Shown here: in pieces, positions 52,547 to 61,390 of the stretch
Position numbering within the stretch: position 1 is the stretch's first letter
Layout of the letters: each line of letters begins with the position of its first letter
Source: Pseudomonas sp. H3(2019)
Lineage (GTDB): Bacteria > Pseudomonadota > Gammaproteobacteria > Pseudomonadales > Pseudomonadaceae
Reading direction: 5' to 3'
Length of the DNA: 64,000 nt
Assembly (NCBI RefSeq): GCF_007713465.1
Contig: NZ_VMSG01000017.1
Location: 1-64,000 of the forward strand
The notes under the pieces: generated by a model
Seen by the model: only the letters and a program-made list of their open reading frames with translations
Databases searched by the model: none
What the model was told of the DNA's origin: nothing
Made by a program: the position numbers and the translations under genes

Positions 52547-52573
52547 GTGCAGGACAAGGATTTCTTTTTCTGA
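52547..52573 (+). CDS. Possible leader peptide upstream of oprD
   Basis: GTG with AAGGAG 6 nt upstream opens an eight-codon frame (VQDKDFFF, first residue read as Met) ending in TGA. Too short to judge; noted because the ribosome site is near perfect and the gap to oprD is long. Confidence 0.2.
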   Translation: MQDKDFFF

Positions 52574-52815
52574 TACTGAAGCCTTGGAAAACAACGCTGA
52601 AGTTGTCAGTCCGAAGGCAAAAAAATTGTGAAATTACGACCTCTACAGCGCATTTTGCGACAGGGCCGTAAAGAAGCTGAAAGGTTAGATACGCAAGTAT
52701 CGCCAACATTGTCGGCGTGATATAAGTTTGCGCCGACACAAAAAGAAAGAGCCGCCCAGATAATAAATCAGGTGGGACGGCAGTACTCTTCTAAAAACCA
52801 AAGGAGCAAATCACG

Positions 52816-54174
52816 ATGCGCGTGATGAAGTGGAGCATGATCGCCCTGGCTGTAACTGCAGCTACCGGCACTCAAGTCGCTATGGCCGAACCGTTTGTAA
52901 CCGACCAGGCTGACGCAAAAGGTTTCGTTGAAGGCGCCTCCGCTGGCGTGGTACTGAAGAACTACTACTTCAACCGCAACAACAGAAATGGCGCTGAAGA
53001 CCAGAAAGACTGGACTCAGGGCGTACTGGGCAAGTTCAACTCTGGCTATACCCAGGGTACTGTTGGCGTGGGCGTTGAAGCCTACGGCGATGCCGCCTTT
53101 AAACTGGACGGTACTGACGCGCAGTCGGGTACGGGCAACATGAGCCGCACCACCCTCCGCGACGCAAACGGCAACGTTATTGGCCACGACGTCAACAGCG
53201 AAATGGGTAAAGCGGGTGCAGCACTGAAGGTCCGCATCTCCAAAACCGAGCTGAAAGTCGGCGACTTCCAACCTAGCACCGCCCCGGTATTCGCTGTTGG
53301 TGGCTCCCGCATGTTCCAGCAGACCGCGAGCGGTTTCCAACTGCAGAGCAGCGAGATTAAAAACCTCGACCTGGAAGCCGGTCACTTCACCGGCGGTAGC
53401 AGCCAGGACCAAACCCGTCACAATGGCGAGCTTTGGACCCAGTATGCTGGCACGAAGGTCGAGGCTGCCGATTACCTCGGTGGTAAATACGGCATCAACG
53501 ACAACTTGACCGTTTCCCTCTACGGTGCCAAGTTCCAGGACACCTGGACCCAGTACTACGGCAACGCGAACTACACCATTCCGTTGGCGACTGACCAGTC
53601 CCTGAACTTCGACTTCAACCTGTATCAGACCAACGATACCGGTGCAGCGAAAGCAGGCAAAATCGACAACACCACCTACTCGCTGGCGGCTGCCTACTCC
53701 TTCCTGAAGGCACACACTGTTACCCTGGCATTCCAACAGGTTCACGGTGATACGCCATTCGACTACATCGGTGTAGGCGATAACAACCGTGGTGGCGACT
53801 CGATCTTCCTGGCCAACTCGATTCAGTACTCTGACTTCAACGGCCCTGAAGAAAAATCCATCCAGGTACGTTATGACCTGAAAATGGCTGAGTACGGCGT
53901 ACCAGGCCTGAGCTTCATGGCTCGTTATGCTCACGGTCAAGGCATCGACGGCACCAAAATGGCTGCTGACAGCCCTTACCGTCTCTACGGCTACGGCGAA
54001 GACGGTCGTCACAACGAGACCAACCTGGAAGCCAAATATGTTGTCCAGACTGGTCCTCTTAAAGACCTGTCCTTCCGTGCTCGCCAAGCTTGGCACAGAG
54101 GCAACAGCGACCAGGCCGAAGGCAATATCGACGAGTTCCGCCTGATCACCGAGTACCCAATCAACTTCCTGTAA
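52816..54174 (+). CDS. oprD: OprD family outer-membrane porin
   Basis: 452 residues. Signal peptide to about 24 (QVAMA), then an 18-strand barrel with typical OprD segments: LKNYYFNRNN, DWTQGVLGKF, GGSRMFQQTASGFQLQSSEI, LDLEAGHFTGG, GDTPFDYIGVGDN, SIFLANSIQYSDFN, NLEAKYVVQTGPLKDLSFR. In P. aeruginosa OprD lies at the same place next to slyX, so this is the positional oprD relative. It admits basic amino acids and small peptides (and carbapenems in P. aeruginosa). GGAG ribosome site. Confidence 0.9.
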   Translation: MRVMKWSMIALAVTAATGTQVAMAEPFVTDQADAKGFVEGASAGVVLKNYYFNRNNRNGAEDQKDWTQGVLGKFNSGYTQGTVGVGVEAYGDAAFKLDGTDAQSGTGNMSRTTLRDANGNVIGHDVNSEMGKAGAALKVRISKTELKVGDFQPSTAPVFAVGGSRMFQQTASGFQLQSSEIKNLDLEAGHFTGGSSQDQTRHNGELWTQYAGTKVEAADYLGGKYGINDNLTVSLYGAKFQDTWTQYYGNANYTIPLATDQSLNFDFNLYQTNDTGAAKAGKIDNTTYSLAAAYSFLKAHTVTLAFQQVHGDTPFDYIGVGDNNRGGDSIFLANSIQYSDFNGPEEKSIQVRYDLKMAEYGVPGLSFMARYAHGQGIDGTKMAADSPYRLYGYGEDGRHNETNLEAKYVVQTGPLKDLSFRARQAWHRGNSDQAEGNIDEFRLITEYPINFL

Positions 54175-54204
54175 TCGCTACGACTACAGTGTTCGCTTGA
54201 TATA

Positions 54205-54235
54205 AAAAAGGCCCATCAGTGATGGGCCTTTTTTT
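54205..54235 (+). terminator. Rho-independent terminator after oprD
   Basis: GGCCCATC (54210-54217), loop AGT, GATGGGCC (54221-54228), flanked by A run and followed by seven T. Strong, and usable on both strands. Confidence 0.93.
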
Positions 54236-54403
54236 ATGACTGCTTGATGACAGCACGAAATCAACTTTAATAAATAGCCAGCTAATAATAAGCCAACGTT
54301 CTATTCCGCTTTCAGAACAACAAAACAGCAGACTGTAAAAACACTCAAGGGGCTTATCGCCCCTTGAGTTCGTTTCCGATACTTGACCAACAGGCCAAGT
54401 AGG

Positions 54404-55240
54404 TTACGCCGTTTCCTGAACCATACGAATCACGCGCTGTGGATACGGAATATCAATACCTGCCGCCTTCAGACGATCGCGAGAGTGCTCGTTGAACTGG
54501 AACAGTACATCCCAGTAGTCCGCGGTTTTCACCCACACGCGCAGGGAAACCGTAATCGAGCTATCGCCCAGGGTCGAGACCACTGCTACCGGCGCAGGAT
54601 CAGCCAACACGCGCTCATCCTTGGCCAACTCCAGCAGCACCTCACGCGCTTTCTGCAAATCGGCGTCGTAATTCACAGCCACGTCAAACACCACTTTACG
54701 GGTCAGTTGACGGTTGTGGTTGGTGATGATGCCGTTCGACAGATTACCGTTAGGCACGATGACGGTTTTGTTGTCACCGGTGCGCAGCAGGGTATGGAAG
54801 ATCTGAATGCTGTCGACCGTGCCGGTAATGCCCTGGGCTTCGATCACGTCACCGATACGGAACGGACGGAACAACAGAATCAGCACCCCGCCAGCGAAGT
54901 TCGCCAGGCTGCCTTGCAACGCCAGACCGATCGCCAGGCCCGCAGCGCCGATGGCCGCGACAAACGAGGTAGTCTCAACACCCACCATCGAAGCGACGCT
55001 CACCATCAGCAACACTTTGAGGATGATGTTCGCCAGGCTGCTCATAAACCCCTGCAACGCCAGATCGGCATTGCGCAGGGCCAGCAGCTTGCCGACTTTT
55101 TGGGTCAGCTTGTTGATCAGCCACCAACCAATGGCCAGAGTGATGACCGCCAGCAGCACACGGCTGCCGTATTCCATGATCATCGGGATCCAGGCCTGGG
55201 AAGCCTTGACCAGGTTGTCCACTTCAGCATTTATGTCCAT
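54404..55240 (-). CDS. mscS: Small-conductance mechanosensitive channel MscS
   Basis: 278 residues, the standard length. TM1 about 27-47, TM2 about 65-88, pore helix TM3 about 92-130 (AAIGAAGLAIGLALQGSLAN then FAGGVLILLFRPF), and a cytoplasmic vestibule with a beta domain (VIVPNGNLSNGIITNHNR) to the end. It opens under membrane tension to release solutes in hypo-osmotic shock. Confidence 0.95.
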   Translation of the reverse strand: MDINAEVDNLVKASQAWIPMIMEYGSRVLLAVITLAIGWWLINKLTQKVGKLLALRNADLALQGFMSSLANIILKVLLMVSVASMVGVETTSFVAAIGAAGLAIGLALQGSLANFAGGVLILLFRPFRIGDVIEAQGITGTVDSIQIFHTLLRTGDNKTVIVPNGNLSNGIITNHNRQLTRKVVFDVAVNYDADLQKAREVLLELAKDERVLADPAPVAVVSTLGDSSITVSLRVWVKTADYWDVLFQFNEHSRDRLKAAGIDIPYPQRVIRMVQETA

Positions 55241-55379
55241 CTATCTCTCCTGATTCCCGGCTACCCGGCACGTAAAAACTGCACGACAGAAAGATCGAGC
55301 CCGTGTTGATGGCTCAATCGTTTCTGCCGTTACATGGGCCTCGGACGCCATTAACGCCCGGAGGTTCCCTGAAGACTGA

Positions 55380-55865
55380 TCAGTCGCGGAAGTTGTTGAA
55401 CTGCAGCGGCATGCCAAATTCCTTGGCGCGCAGTGCCGCAATGGCTTCCTGCAGGTCGTCACGCTTCTTGCCGGTGATCCGTACCTGCTCGCCCTGGATG
55501 GCGGCCTGGACCTTGAGCTTGGCGTCTTTGACGTGAGCAACGATCTTCTTCGCCAGCTCCTTGTCGATGCCTTCCTTGAGCACGGCGTCCTGCTTCATCA
55601 GCTTGCCGGAAGCATAGGCATCTTTTACCTCAAGGCACTGCACATCGATCTTGCGCTTGACCAGTGCCAGCTTGAGGATCTCGATCATCGCTTCAAGCTG
55701 GAAGTCGGCCTCGGCGGTCAGATTGACAGTCAGGTCCTTTTCCTTGAACTCGAAGCTGCCCTTGCCTTTCAAATCATAACGACGGTCGAGTTCCTTGACG
55801 GCGTTCTCGACCGCGTTGGTGAGTTCGTGTTTGTCCAGTTCGGATACCACGTCGAACGACGGCAT
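55380..55865 (-). CDS. yajQ: YajQ family cyclic-di-GMP-binding protein
   Basis: 161 residues, the family length. MPSFDVVSELDKHELTNAVE is the invariant start; two ferredoxin-like halves; SGKLMKQDAVLKEGIDKE and KRDDLQEAIAALRAKEFGMP. YajQ proteins bind c-di-GMP and can act on gene expression in Xanthomonas and Pseudomonas (family knowledge). 140 bp upstream of mscS on the same strand. Confidence 0.96.
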   Translation of the reverse strand: MPSFDVVSELDKHELTNAVENAVKELDRRYDLKGKGSFEFKEKDLTVNLTAEADFQLEAMIEILKLALVKRKIDVQCLEVKDAYASGKLMKQDAVLKEGIDKELAKKIVAHVKDAKLKVQAAIQGEQVRITGKKRDDLQEAIAALRAKEFGMPLQFNNFRD

Positions 55866-56008
55866 GTAATCTCTCCAATAAAAAAGGGCGCGCTCAATAG
55901 CGATGGAACACGCCTGGCTTGCGGTTAAAATCCGCGCTGATTATAACGGGTCTTTACCTTCCTACGCTGCGAGCCTCACATGCGCCTGCCAATCCGAGCA
56001 AAAAACTG

Positions 56009-56926
56009 ATGTCGACCACCTGGCACGTCCTTGGCGCCGGCAGTCTGGGCACTCTGTGGGCCACGCGTCTGGCACGGGCTGGCCTGCCAGTGAAACTGAT
56101 TCTGCGCGACACCGCGCGCTTGCAGGCCTATCAGGCCGCCAGCGGGCTGACCTTGGTCGAACAGGGCGAAGCGCAGCAGTATGCGATTCCCGGCGAGACT
56201 GTCGACAGCGCTGGTCCGATAGACCGCTTGCTCGTGGCCTGCAAAGCCTACGACGCCGAAAGTGCGGTGGCGCAATTGGCGCCGCGTCTTGCCCCCAACG
56301 CCGAGCTGATTCTGTTGCAGAACGGCCTCGGCAGTCAGGACGCCGTCGCCGCACGTGTCCCGCAGGCGCGCTGCATCTTTGCCTCAAGCACTGAAGGCGC
56401 GTTTCGCGATGGCGACTGGCGCGTGGTATTTGCCGGTCATGGGTACACCTGGCTCGGCGATGCCTGCCACCCTACCCCGCCGATCTGGCTGGATGACCTC
56501 AGCGTCGCCGGCATCCCGCACGAATGGAGTACAGACATCCTGACCCGTCTGTGGCGCAAACTGGCGCTCAATTGCGCAATCAATCCCCTGACAGTCCTGC
56601 ATGACTGCCGCAACGGCGGCTTGCAACAGCACCAGTGCGAAGTCGCCACCCTCTGTGCCGAGTTGAGCGAATTGCTGAAGCGTTGCGGTCAGCCGGGCGC
56701 TGCGCAGAACCTGCAACAAGAAGTCGAGCGGGTGATTCAAGCGACGGCCGCCAACTACTCGTCGATGTACCAGGATGTCGCCAATCAACGCCGAACCGAG
56801 ATCAGCTATCTGCTGGGGCATGCCTGCACTGTTGCGTCGAGACACCAACTGGTGCTGCCGCACCTCAATCAATTGCAGCAACGGTTGATTACGCACCTGC
56901 ACGCACGCGGATTGCCCAGCGACTGA
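56009..56926 (+). CDS. panE: Ketopantoate reductase-like protein (PanE/ApbA family)
   Basis: 305 residues from ATG 56009 (STTWHVLGAGSLGTLWATRL); upstream starts lack support. NADPH-binding GAGSLG at 8-13, C-terminal domain with KLALNCAINPLTVLHDCRNG (catalytic Lys) and SSMYQDVANQRRTEISYLLG (conserved Glu). It would reduce 2-dehydropantoate to pantoate for coenzyme A. Several paralogues occur in pseudomonads so the true substrate is uncertain. Confidence 0.9.
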   Translation: MSTTWHVLGAGSLGTLWATRLARAGLPVKLILRDTARLQAYQAASGLTLVEQGEAQQYAIPGETVDSAGPIDRLLVACKAYDAESAVAQLAPRLAPNAELILLQNGLGSQDAVAARVPQARCIFASSTEGAFRDGDWRVVFAGHGYTWLGDACHPTPPIWLDDLSVAGIPHEWSTDILTRLWRKLALNCAINPLTVLHDCRNGGLQQHQCEVATLCAELSELLKRCGQPGAAQNLQQEVERVIQATAANYSSMYQDVANQRRTEISYLLGHACTVASRHQLVLPHLNQLQQRLITHLHARGLPSD

Positions 56927-56971
56927 GCAACGGCTACGCTGCCTTCCTGTTCCTTTTTAGCGACGACCCCG

Positions 56972-59008
56972 ATGCCATTGCGCCAGCGCCTTGAAAACCT
57001 GCCGGTCGGCCAGAAACTGCTGGCCGCCTTGTTGGTGCTGTTGACCACCGTGTTGCTGGTGGCCAACCTGACCTTTATCAGCGCCGCCTATTGGATCTCC
57101 CAGGAAAGCATGGCCCCGCAGGCCTTGCAGACCATCGGCCGGCTGGCGGCCAACCCGTCCATCGCTGACCAGGCGCTCAACTCTCCCGAAGAAGCCCAAC
57201 GGCTGCTCAACGAACTCAACAGCTATTCACCGCTACGCGCCGCAGCGCTGTATGACGGCAAAGGCCTGCGCCTGGCGCAGGTGCAGCACGGCGACAAACT
57301 CAAGCTGCCCGAGCACTATCGAAATATCGAGGCCTGGCAGGCCTCCGAGTTTCGCAGCAATCAGCTGATCACCCTGTTGCGCCCGGGCGAGGCGCCGGGT
57401 CATCTGCTGCTGGTGGCCAGCAGCGAATTGCCGATGGCGTTCTACACTGGCACCCTGACCGCCAGCCTCGGGATTCTGATTTTCAGCGTGCTGTTGTGGC
57501 TGGTGATTGCCCGGCAGATCAAACGCCTGATCACCCGGCCGATTCATGAACTCGAAGAATTGTCCCGGCAGGTGACTCGCGAAGAAAACTACGCCTTGCG
57601 TGCGTCTCGCGGCAACCACGACGAAATCGGCAGCCTCGCCGAAGCCTTCAACACCATGCTCTCGCGCATCGAAGCCCGCGAACAGCAACTCAAGCGCGCG
57701 CGGGACGACTCCCAGGCCGCCTACGACCAGGCCCAGGGCCTGGCCGAAGAAACCCGTCATACCAACCGTAAACTGGAACTGGAAGTCCAGGTGCGGAGCA
57801 AGATCGAGAAGAAACTCACCGGTTTTCAAAACTACCTCAACAGCATCATCGACTCGATGCCTTCGGCGCTGATCGCCCTTGATGAACAGCTCTACGTGAC
57901 CCAATGGAACCAGGAAGCCAGCGCGCTTTCCGGCACCCGTCTGGACGAAGCGCTGAACCAGCCGATCTTCCTCGCCTTTGAACCGCTGAAACCGTTCCTG
58001 CCGCAACTCAAGGAAACCGTCGAGCAGCACAGCGTGGTCAAGATCGAGCGCGTCACCTGGATCAAGGATGACGAACCCAAGCATTACGCGCTGACCTTTT
58101 ACCCGTTGATGGGCGGTGCCGGACGCGGCGTGGTGATCCGGATCGACGACATTACCCAGCGCCTGTCCCTCGAAGAAATGATGGTGCAGTCGGAAAAAAT
58201 GCTCTCTGTCGGTGGCCTCGCCGCTGGCATGGCCCACGAAATCAACAACCCCCTGGGAGCGATCCTGCACAACGTGCAGAACATTCGCCGGCGCTTGTCG
58301 GCCGACCTGCCGAAGAACATCGAAACCGCCGAACAGATCGGCATCGAACTGGGCAGCGTCAATCGCTACCTGCAAAACCGCGAAGTACCGCAACTGCTCG
58401 ACGGCATTCAACAGGCCGGCGCCCGGGCCGCGAAGATCGTGACCCACATGCTCAGTTTCAGTCGTCGCAGCAACCGCCAAATGGCCCCGTGCGACCTGCC
58501 GGCACTGATCGATCAAGCCGTGGAGATCGCCAGCAACGACTTCGACCTGGCCATCGGCTTCGACTTCAAGGGCCAGGCCATCATTCGTCAGTTCGACCCG
58601 CAACTGGGGCCAGTGCCCGGCACCGCCAACGAACTGGAACAAGTGCTGCTCAACCTGCTGAAAAACGCTGCTCAGGCGATTCACCAACGCGAAGACGCCA
58701 CAGAGCCGGGACGCATCATTCTGCGCACCCGACTGAACCCGCCGTGGGCGGAAATCCAGGTCGAAGACAACGGCGTGGGCATGAGCGAGAACGTGCGCAA
58801 ACGCACCTTCGAACCGTTCTTCACCACCAAGGAAATCGGCCAGGGCACCGGCCTCGGACTGTCGGTGTCGTACTTCATCATCACCAACAACCACAAGGGT
58901 CAGATGGAAGTGCAATCGACCCTCGGCCAAGGCACCTGCTTCACCTTGCGCCTGCCATTGGCGGGCACCCCGCTCGCCTCTCACGAACTCAAACAACTGG
59001 AGCGCTAA
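56972..59008 (+). CDS. Membrane sensor histidine kinase with PAS domain
   Basis: 678 residues. TM1 about 14-38, periplasmic domain about 39-158, TM2 about 162-182, HAMP to about 235, coiled coil about 235-285, PAS about 290-400 (IIDSMPSALIALDEQLYVTQ), HisKA with VGGLAAGMAHEINNPLGAIL (His in AHEINNP), and HATPase with NLLKNAAQAI, VEDNGVGM and GLGLSVSYFI. NtrB-like kinase core. In P. aeruginosa the kinase at this place (after panE, before a cobalamin adenosyltransferase-type gene) affects swarming (from memory). No response regulator is adjacent. Confidence 0.93.
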   Translation: MPLRQRLENLPVGQKLLAALLVLLTTVLLVANLTFISAAYWISQESMAPQALQTIGRLAANPSIADQALNSPEEAQRLLNELNSYSPLRAAALYDGKGLRLAQVQHGDKLKLPEHYRNIEAWQASEFRSNQLITLLRPGEAPGHLLLVASSELPMAFYTGTLTASLGILIFSVLLWLVIARQIKRLITRPIHELEELSRQVTREENYALRASRGNHDEIGSLAEAFNTMLSRIEAREQQLKRARDDSQAAYDQAQGLAEETRHTNRKLELEVQVRSKIEKKLTGFQNYLNSIIDSMPSALIALDEQLYVTQWNQEASALSGTRLDEALNQPIFLAFEPLKPFLPQLKETVEQHSVVKIERVTWIKDDEPKHYALTFYPLMGGAGRGVVIRIDDITQRLSLEEMMVQSEKMLSVGGLAAGMAHEINNPLGAILHNVQNIRRRLSADLPKNIETAEQIGIELGSVNRYLQNREVPQLLDGIQQAGARAAKIVTHMLSFSRRSNRQMAPCDLPALIDQAVEIASNDFDLAIGFDFKGQAIIRQFDPQLGPVPGTANELEQVLLNLLKNAAQAIHQREDATEPGRIILRTRLNPPWAEIQVEDNGVGMSENVRKRTFEPFFTTKEIGQGTGLGLSVSYFIITNNHKGQMEVQSTLGQGTCFTLRLPLAGTPLASHELKQLER

Positions 59009-59010
59009 GC

Positions 59011-59592
59011 ATGGGTTTTCGCTTGTCGAAGATTTACACCCGCACCGGCGACAAAGGTGAAACCGGGCTTGGCGACGGTCGCCGCGTGCCGAAGGACCAT
59101 CCGCGGGTCGAAGCCATCGGCGAAGTCGATACGCTGAACAGTCAGTTGGGATTGTTGTTGGCTGGCTTGGCCGAGCAATGCCCCGAGCATCCTGGCCTCG
59201 GCGAGGTGATCGAGGTGCTTGAGCCGTGTCAGCACCGGCTGTTCGATTTGGGGGGCGAACTGGCAATGCCGGTGTATCAGGCCTTGAATGCCGCAGAAGT
59301 CGAACGCCTGGAAGCGGCGATCGATACCTGGAACGAGGAGCTGGGACCGCTGGAGAACTTCATTCTGCCTGGTGGTTCAGCCTTGATTGCCCAAGCCCAT
59401 ATCTGCCGCAGCCTGGCACGCAGTGCCGAGCGACGTTGTCAGCAACTGAACGCGCTGGAGCCGTTGGCCGGGGTTGGCCTGGCGTACATCAATCGCTTGT
59501 CGGACCTGTTGTTTGTGGCGGCCCGGTTGATTGCCAAGCGCCAGGGGATTGCCGAGATTCTTTGGCAAGCAGCAACCAAACCCAAAACCTGA
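59011..59592 (+). CDS. ATP:cob(I)alamin adenosyltransferase (PduO type)
   Basis: 193 residues from ATG 59011, 2 bp after the kinase stop. N-terminal IYTRTGDKGETGLGDGRRV is the ATP-binding signature of PduO-type enzymes; later EVDTLNSQLGLLL and LARSAERRCQQLN; C-terminal YINRLSDLLFVAARLIA. It makes adenosylcobalamin from ATP and cob(I)alamin. Co-transcribed with the kinase gene. Confidence 0.95.
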   Translation: MGFRLSKIYTRTGDKGETGLGDGRRVPKDHPRVEAIGEVDTLNSQLGLLLAGLAEQCPEHPGLGEVIEVLEPCQHRLFDLGGELAMPVYQALNAAEVERLEAAIDTWNEELGPLENFILPGGSALIAQAHICRSLARSAERRCQQLNALEPLAGVGLAYINRLSDLLFVAARLIAKRQGIAEILWQAATKPKT

Positions 59593-59595
59593 CCT

Positions 59596-59626
59596 GATCG
59601 TTCCCACGCTCTGCGTGGGAACGATC
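59596..59626. repeat. Palindromic repeat between convergent genes
   Basis: GATCGTTCCCACGC (59596-59609) and GCGTGGGAACGATC (59613-59626) form a perfect 14-bp stem, loop TCT. This TCGTTCCCACGCTCTGCGTGG form is a repetitive family in the P. fluorescens group. Lies between convergent genes and can act as a transcription stop. Confidence 0.85.
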
Positions 59627-59639
59627 ATCAGGTCGGGCG

Positions 59640-60584
59640 TTACGCCTCAGGCCAAAACGCCCGAATCCCCGCCACGCCCTGCGCGCCCGCTTCCCAGGCT
59701 TTTTGCCGTTCGGCAGGCCCCACACCACCGAGCAGAAACACCGGTTTGCTGAAGCCCGCAATCAACTGCGAAGCCTGCTCCCAGCCGAGTGGCGACGCAT
59801 CCGGATGAGTCTGGGTCGGCTGAACCGGTGACAGGGTGACGAAGTCCACGCCCATCTGTTCCGCCAGGCTCAGCTCTTCAGCGTTGTGGCAGGACGCCGC
59901 CAACCAGCGCGAGGCTGGCACCGGACGCCCGGCACTGGCGTATTTGCGCAGTTGCGCGGCGGTGAGGTGCCAACCGGCAGCCGGGAAGTCCCCCAACCAC
60001 TCGAACGGCCCCTTGAGCATCAGTTGCGCTTTACCGGCACACAACCCCACGGCGTCTACCGCCAGATCGCGGTATTGCGGGTCGTAGCCATTCGGGGCAC
60101 GCAACTGGATCAGCTTGATCCCACCGGCGATGGCTTTCTGAATACCGCGCAGCATCTCTGGAGTTTCCAGACCTTCCGGGGTAATCAGGTAGTCGCCTGG
60201 CAGACGCGCAGCCGCCACGATCGGCTGGTTGGCGGCCGGAAATTCGTAGTCGCGCAGTTCACGCGCCGTCACCCATGCCAAAGGCTGACCTTCGGCGCCA
60301 TGGGGTTCGCCGGTAAACGCCGAGACCTCCCAGACATCCAGCAATACTTGTTTGTCTGGATAGTCATGCTGAACCTTGATCAATGGCCGAGCGGCACTGA
60401 CCACGATACCCAACTCTTCCTGCAGCTCGCGCGACAGTGCCGCTTGCACCGCTTCGCCGTCCTCGACCTTACCGCCGGGAAACTCCCACAGACCGCCCTG
60501 ATGCTGGGTATCGGCGCGGCGAGCGATGAGGATCTTGCCGCTGGCATCACGGATGACAGCCGCTGCTACATGAACTCGTTTCAC
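59640..60584 (-). CDS. mutT: Nudix hydrolase fused to a ThiE/TenI-like domain (MutT)
   Basis: 314 residues from GTG 60584 (GGAGG upstream), preferred over starts to 60635. N-terminal Nudix domain about 1-130 with the box G-x5-E-x7-REL-x-EE-x-GI (starting GGKVEDGEAV); C-terminal thiamine-phosphate-synthase/TenI-like barrel about 140-310 (MGVDFVTLSPVQPTQTHPDA, VFLLGGVGP). It would remove 8-oxo-dGTP; the role of the barrel is unknown. The fusion is usual in pseudomonads. Stop of the upstream gst overlaps its start. Confidence 0.92.
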   Translation of the reverse strand: MKRVHVAAAVIRDASGKILIARRADTQHQGGLWEFPGGKVEDGEAVQAALSRELQEELGIVVSAARPLIKVQHDYPDKQVLLDVWEVSAFTGEPHGAEGQPLAWVTARELRDYEFPAANQPIVAAARLPGDYLITPEGLETPEMLRGIQKAIAGGIKLIQLRAPNGYDPQYRDLAVDAVGLCAGKAQLMLKGPFEWLGDFPAAGWHLTAAQLRKYASAGRPVPASRWLAASCHNAEELSLAEQMGVDFVTLSPVQPTQTHPDASPLGWEQASQLIAGFSKPVFLLGGVGPAERQKAWEAGAQGVAGIRAFWPEA

Positions 60585-61213
60585 CGCACTATTTCCTCCA
60601 GGCCGGCTTTCTGCCAGGCCTTGAAGGCTGGCCATTGATAAATCGCTTCGACATAGGCGGCATCCGCCGCCGGCAACGCGACTTGATAGGTACGCAAGCG
60701 CACAGCTATGGGTGCAAAGAAGGCATCTGCCAGGCTTACGCTACCGAACAGGAACGGGCCGGTTTCGGTTGCGACCGCGCGGCATTCAGCCCACAACGCC
60801 AGCATCCGCTCGATCTCCACCTGCACTTCAGGCGGCATCGGTGAGAGCGGCGCATCATGACTCAAGTCAAACGGCATGTTGCCACGCATGGCGAAGAAGC
60901 CGCTGTGCATCTGCGCACACGCCGAACGGGCCTGGGCGCGGGCGGCGATGTCCTTCGGCCAGAGGTTGGCGTTCGGGAAACGCTCGACCAGGTACTCGGC
61001 GATGGCCAACGAGTCGGCAATGGTCCCGTATTCGGTTTTCAGCAACGGGACTTTGCCAGTCGGCGAATGCTTGAGCAGGCGTTCACGGGTGTCCGGCTGG
61101 TTCAGCTTGATCAGTTCTTCGGTGTAGGTCGCACCGGCCAGCTCCAGCGCCAAAGCGCCGCGCAGGGACCAGGAAGAATACAGTTTGTCGCCGATGATCA
61201 GGTGGTAGCTCAT
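60581..61213 (-). CDS. Glutathione S-transferase family protein
   Basis: 210 residues from ATG 61213 (SYHLIIGDKLYSSWSLRGAL); upstream frame runs into a repeat. N-terminal thioredoxin-like domain about 1-80 with GKVPLLKTEYGTIADSLAIA (cis-Pro and Ser for glutathione), C-terminal helical domain about 90-205. Substrate unknown. Its last 4 bp overlap the mutT GTG. Confidence 0.92.
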   Translation of the reverse strand: MSYHLIIGDKLYSSWSLRGALALELAGATYTEELIKLNQPDTRERLLKHSPTGKVPLLKTEYGTIADSLAIAEYLVERFPNANLWPKDIAARAQARSACAQMHSGFFAMRGNMPFDLSHDAPLSPMPPEVQVEIERMLALWAECRAVATETGPFLFGSVSLADAFFAPIAVRLRTYQVALPAADAAYVEAIYQWPAFKAWQKAGLEEIVR

Positions 61214-61274
61214 GTTCAGGCGCCTTCTCGTAAGGGGGGAACAGGCCAGAATCTTCAGTGTCTGGTCGTCCGTC

Positions 61275-61366
61275 ATCGCGAGCAAGCTCGCTCCCACAGT
61301 AGATTTTCAGTGAACACTATAGTTGTGTACAGCTGGGTCCAATGTGGGAGCGAGCTTGCTCGCGAT
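61275..61366. repeat. Pair of inverted REP sequences (REPIN)
   Basis: ATCGCGAGCAAGCTCGCTCC (from 61275) with its inverted partner at 61343-61366 (TGTGGGAGCGAGCTTGCTCG...). Same family as the 46336 pair, with the GAGC-CTTGCTCG variant. Sits between argJ and gst. Confidence 0.9.
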
Positions 61367-61390
61367 TGGAGCGATACGGTCTAAACGTAA

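Larger units (their letters stand above)
51895..52815. other. Long intergenic region upstream of oprD
   Basis: No protein gene could be supported. It holds a perfect palindrome at 52173-52191, an A/T-rich stretch at 52400-52440, a nine-codon ORF with good ribosome site (52547-52573) and A-rich tracts before oprD (52738-52751 and 52792-52805) of the kind bound by Hfq/Crc. An unusually long control region for a porin gene. Confidence 0.6.

Noticed and set aside
52411..52671. 86-codon frame from a TTG upstream of oprD
   Set aside because: TTG start, weak ribosome site, no domain; composition does not look protein-like.
57233..59266. 677-codon open frame on the minus strand across the sensor kinase
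   Set aside because: Shadow of the kinase gene in high-G+C DNA; no domain, no ribosome site, and the plus strand encodes a complete HAMP-PAS-HisKA-HATPase protein.
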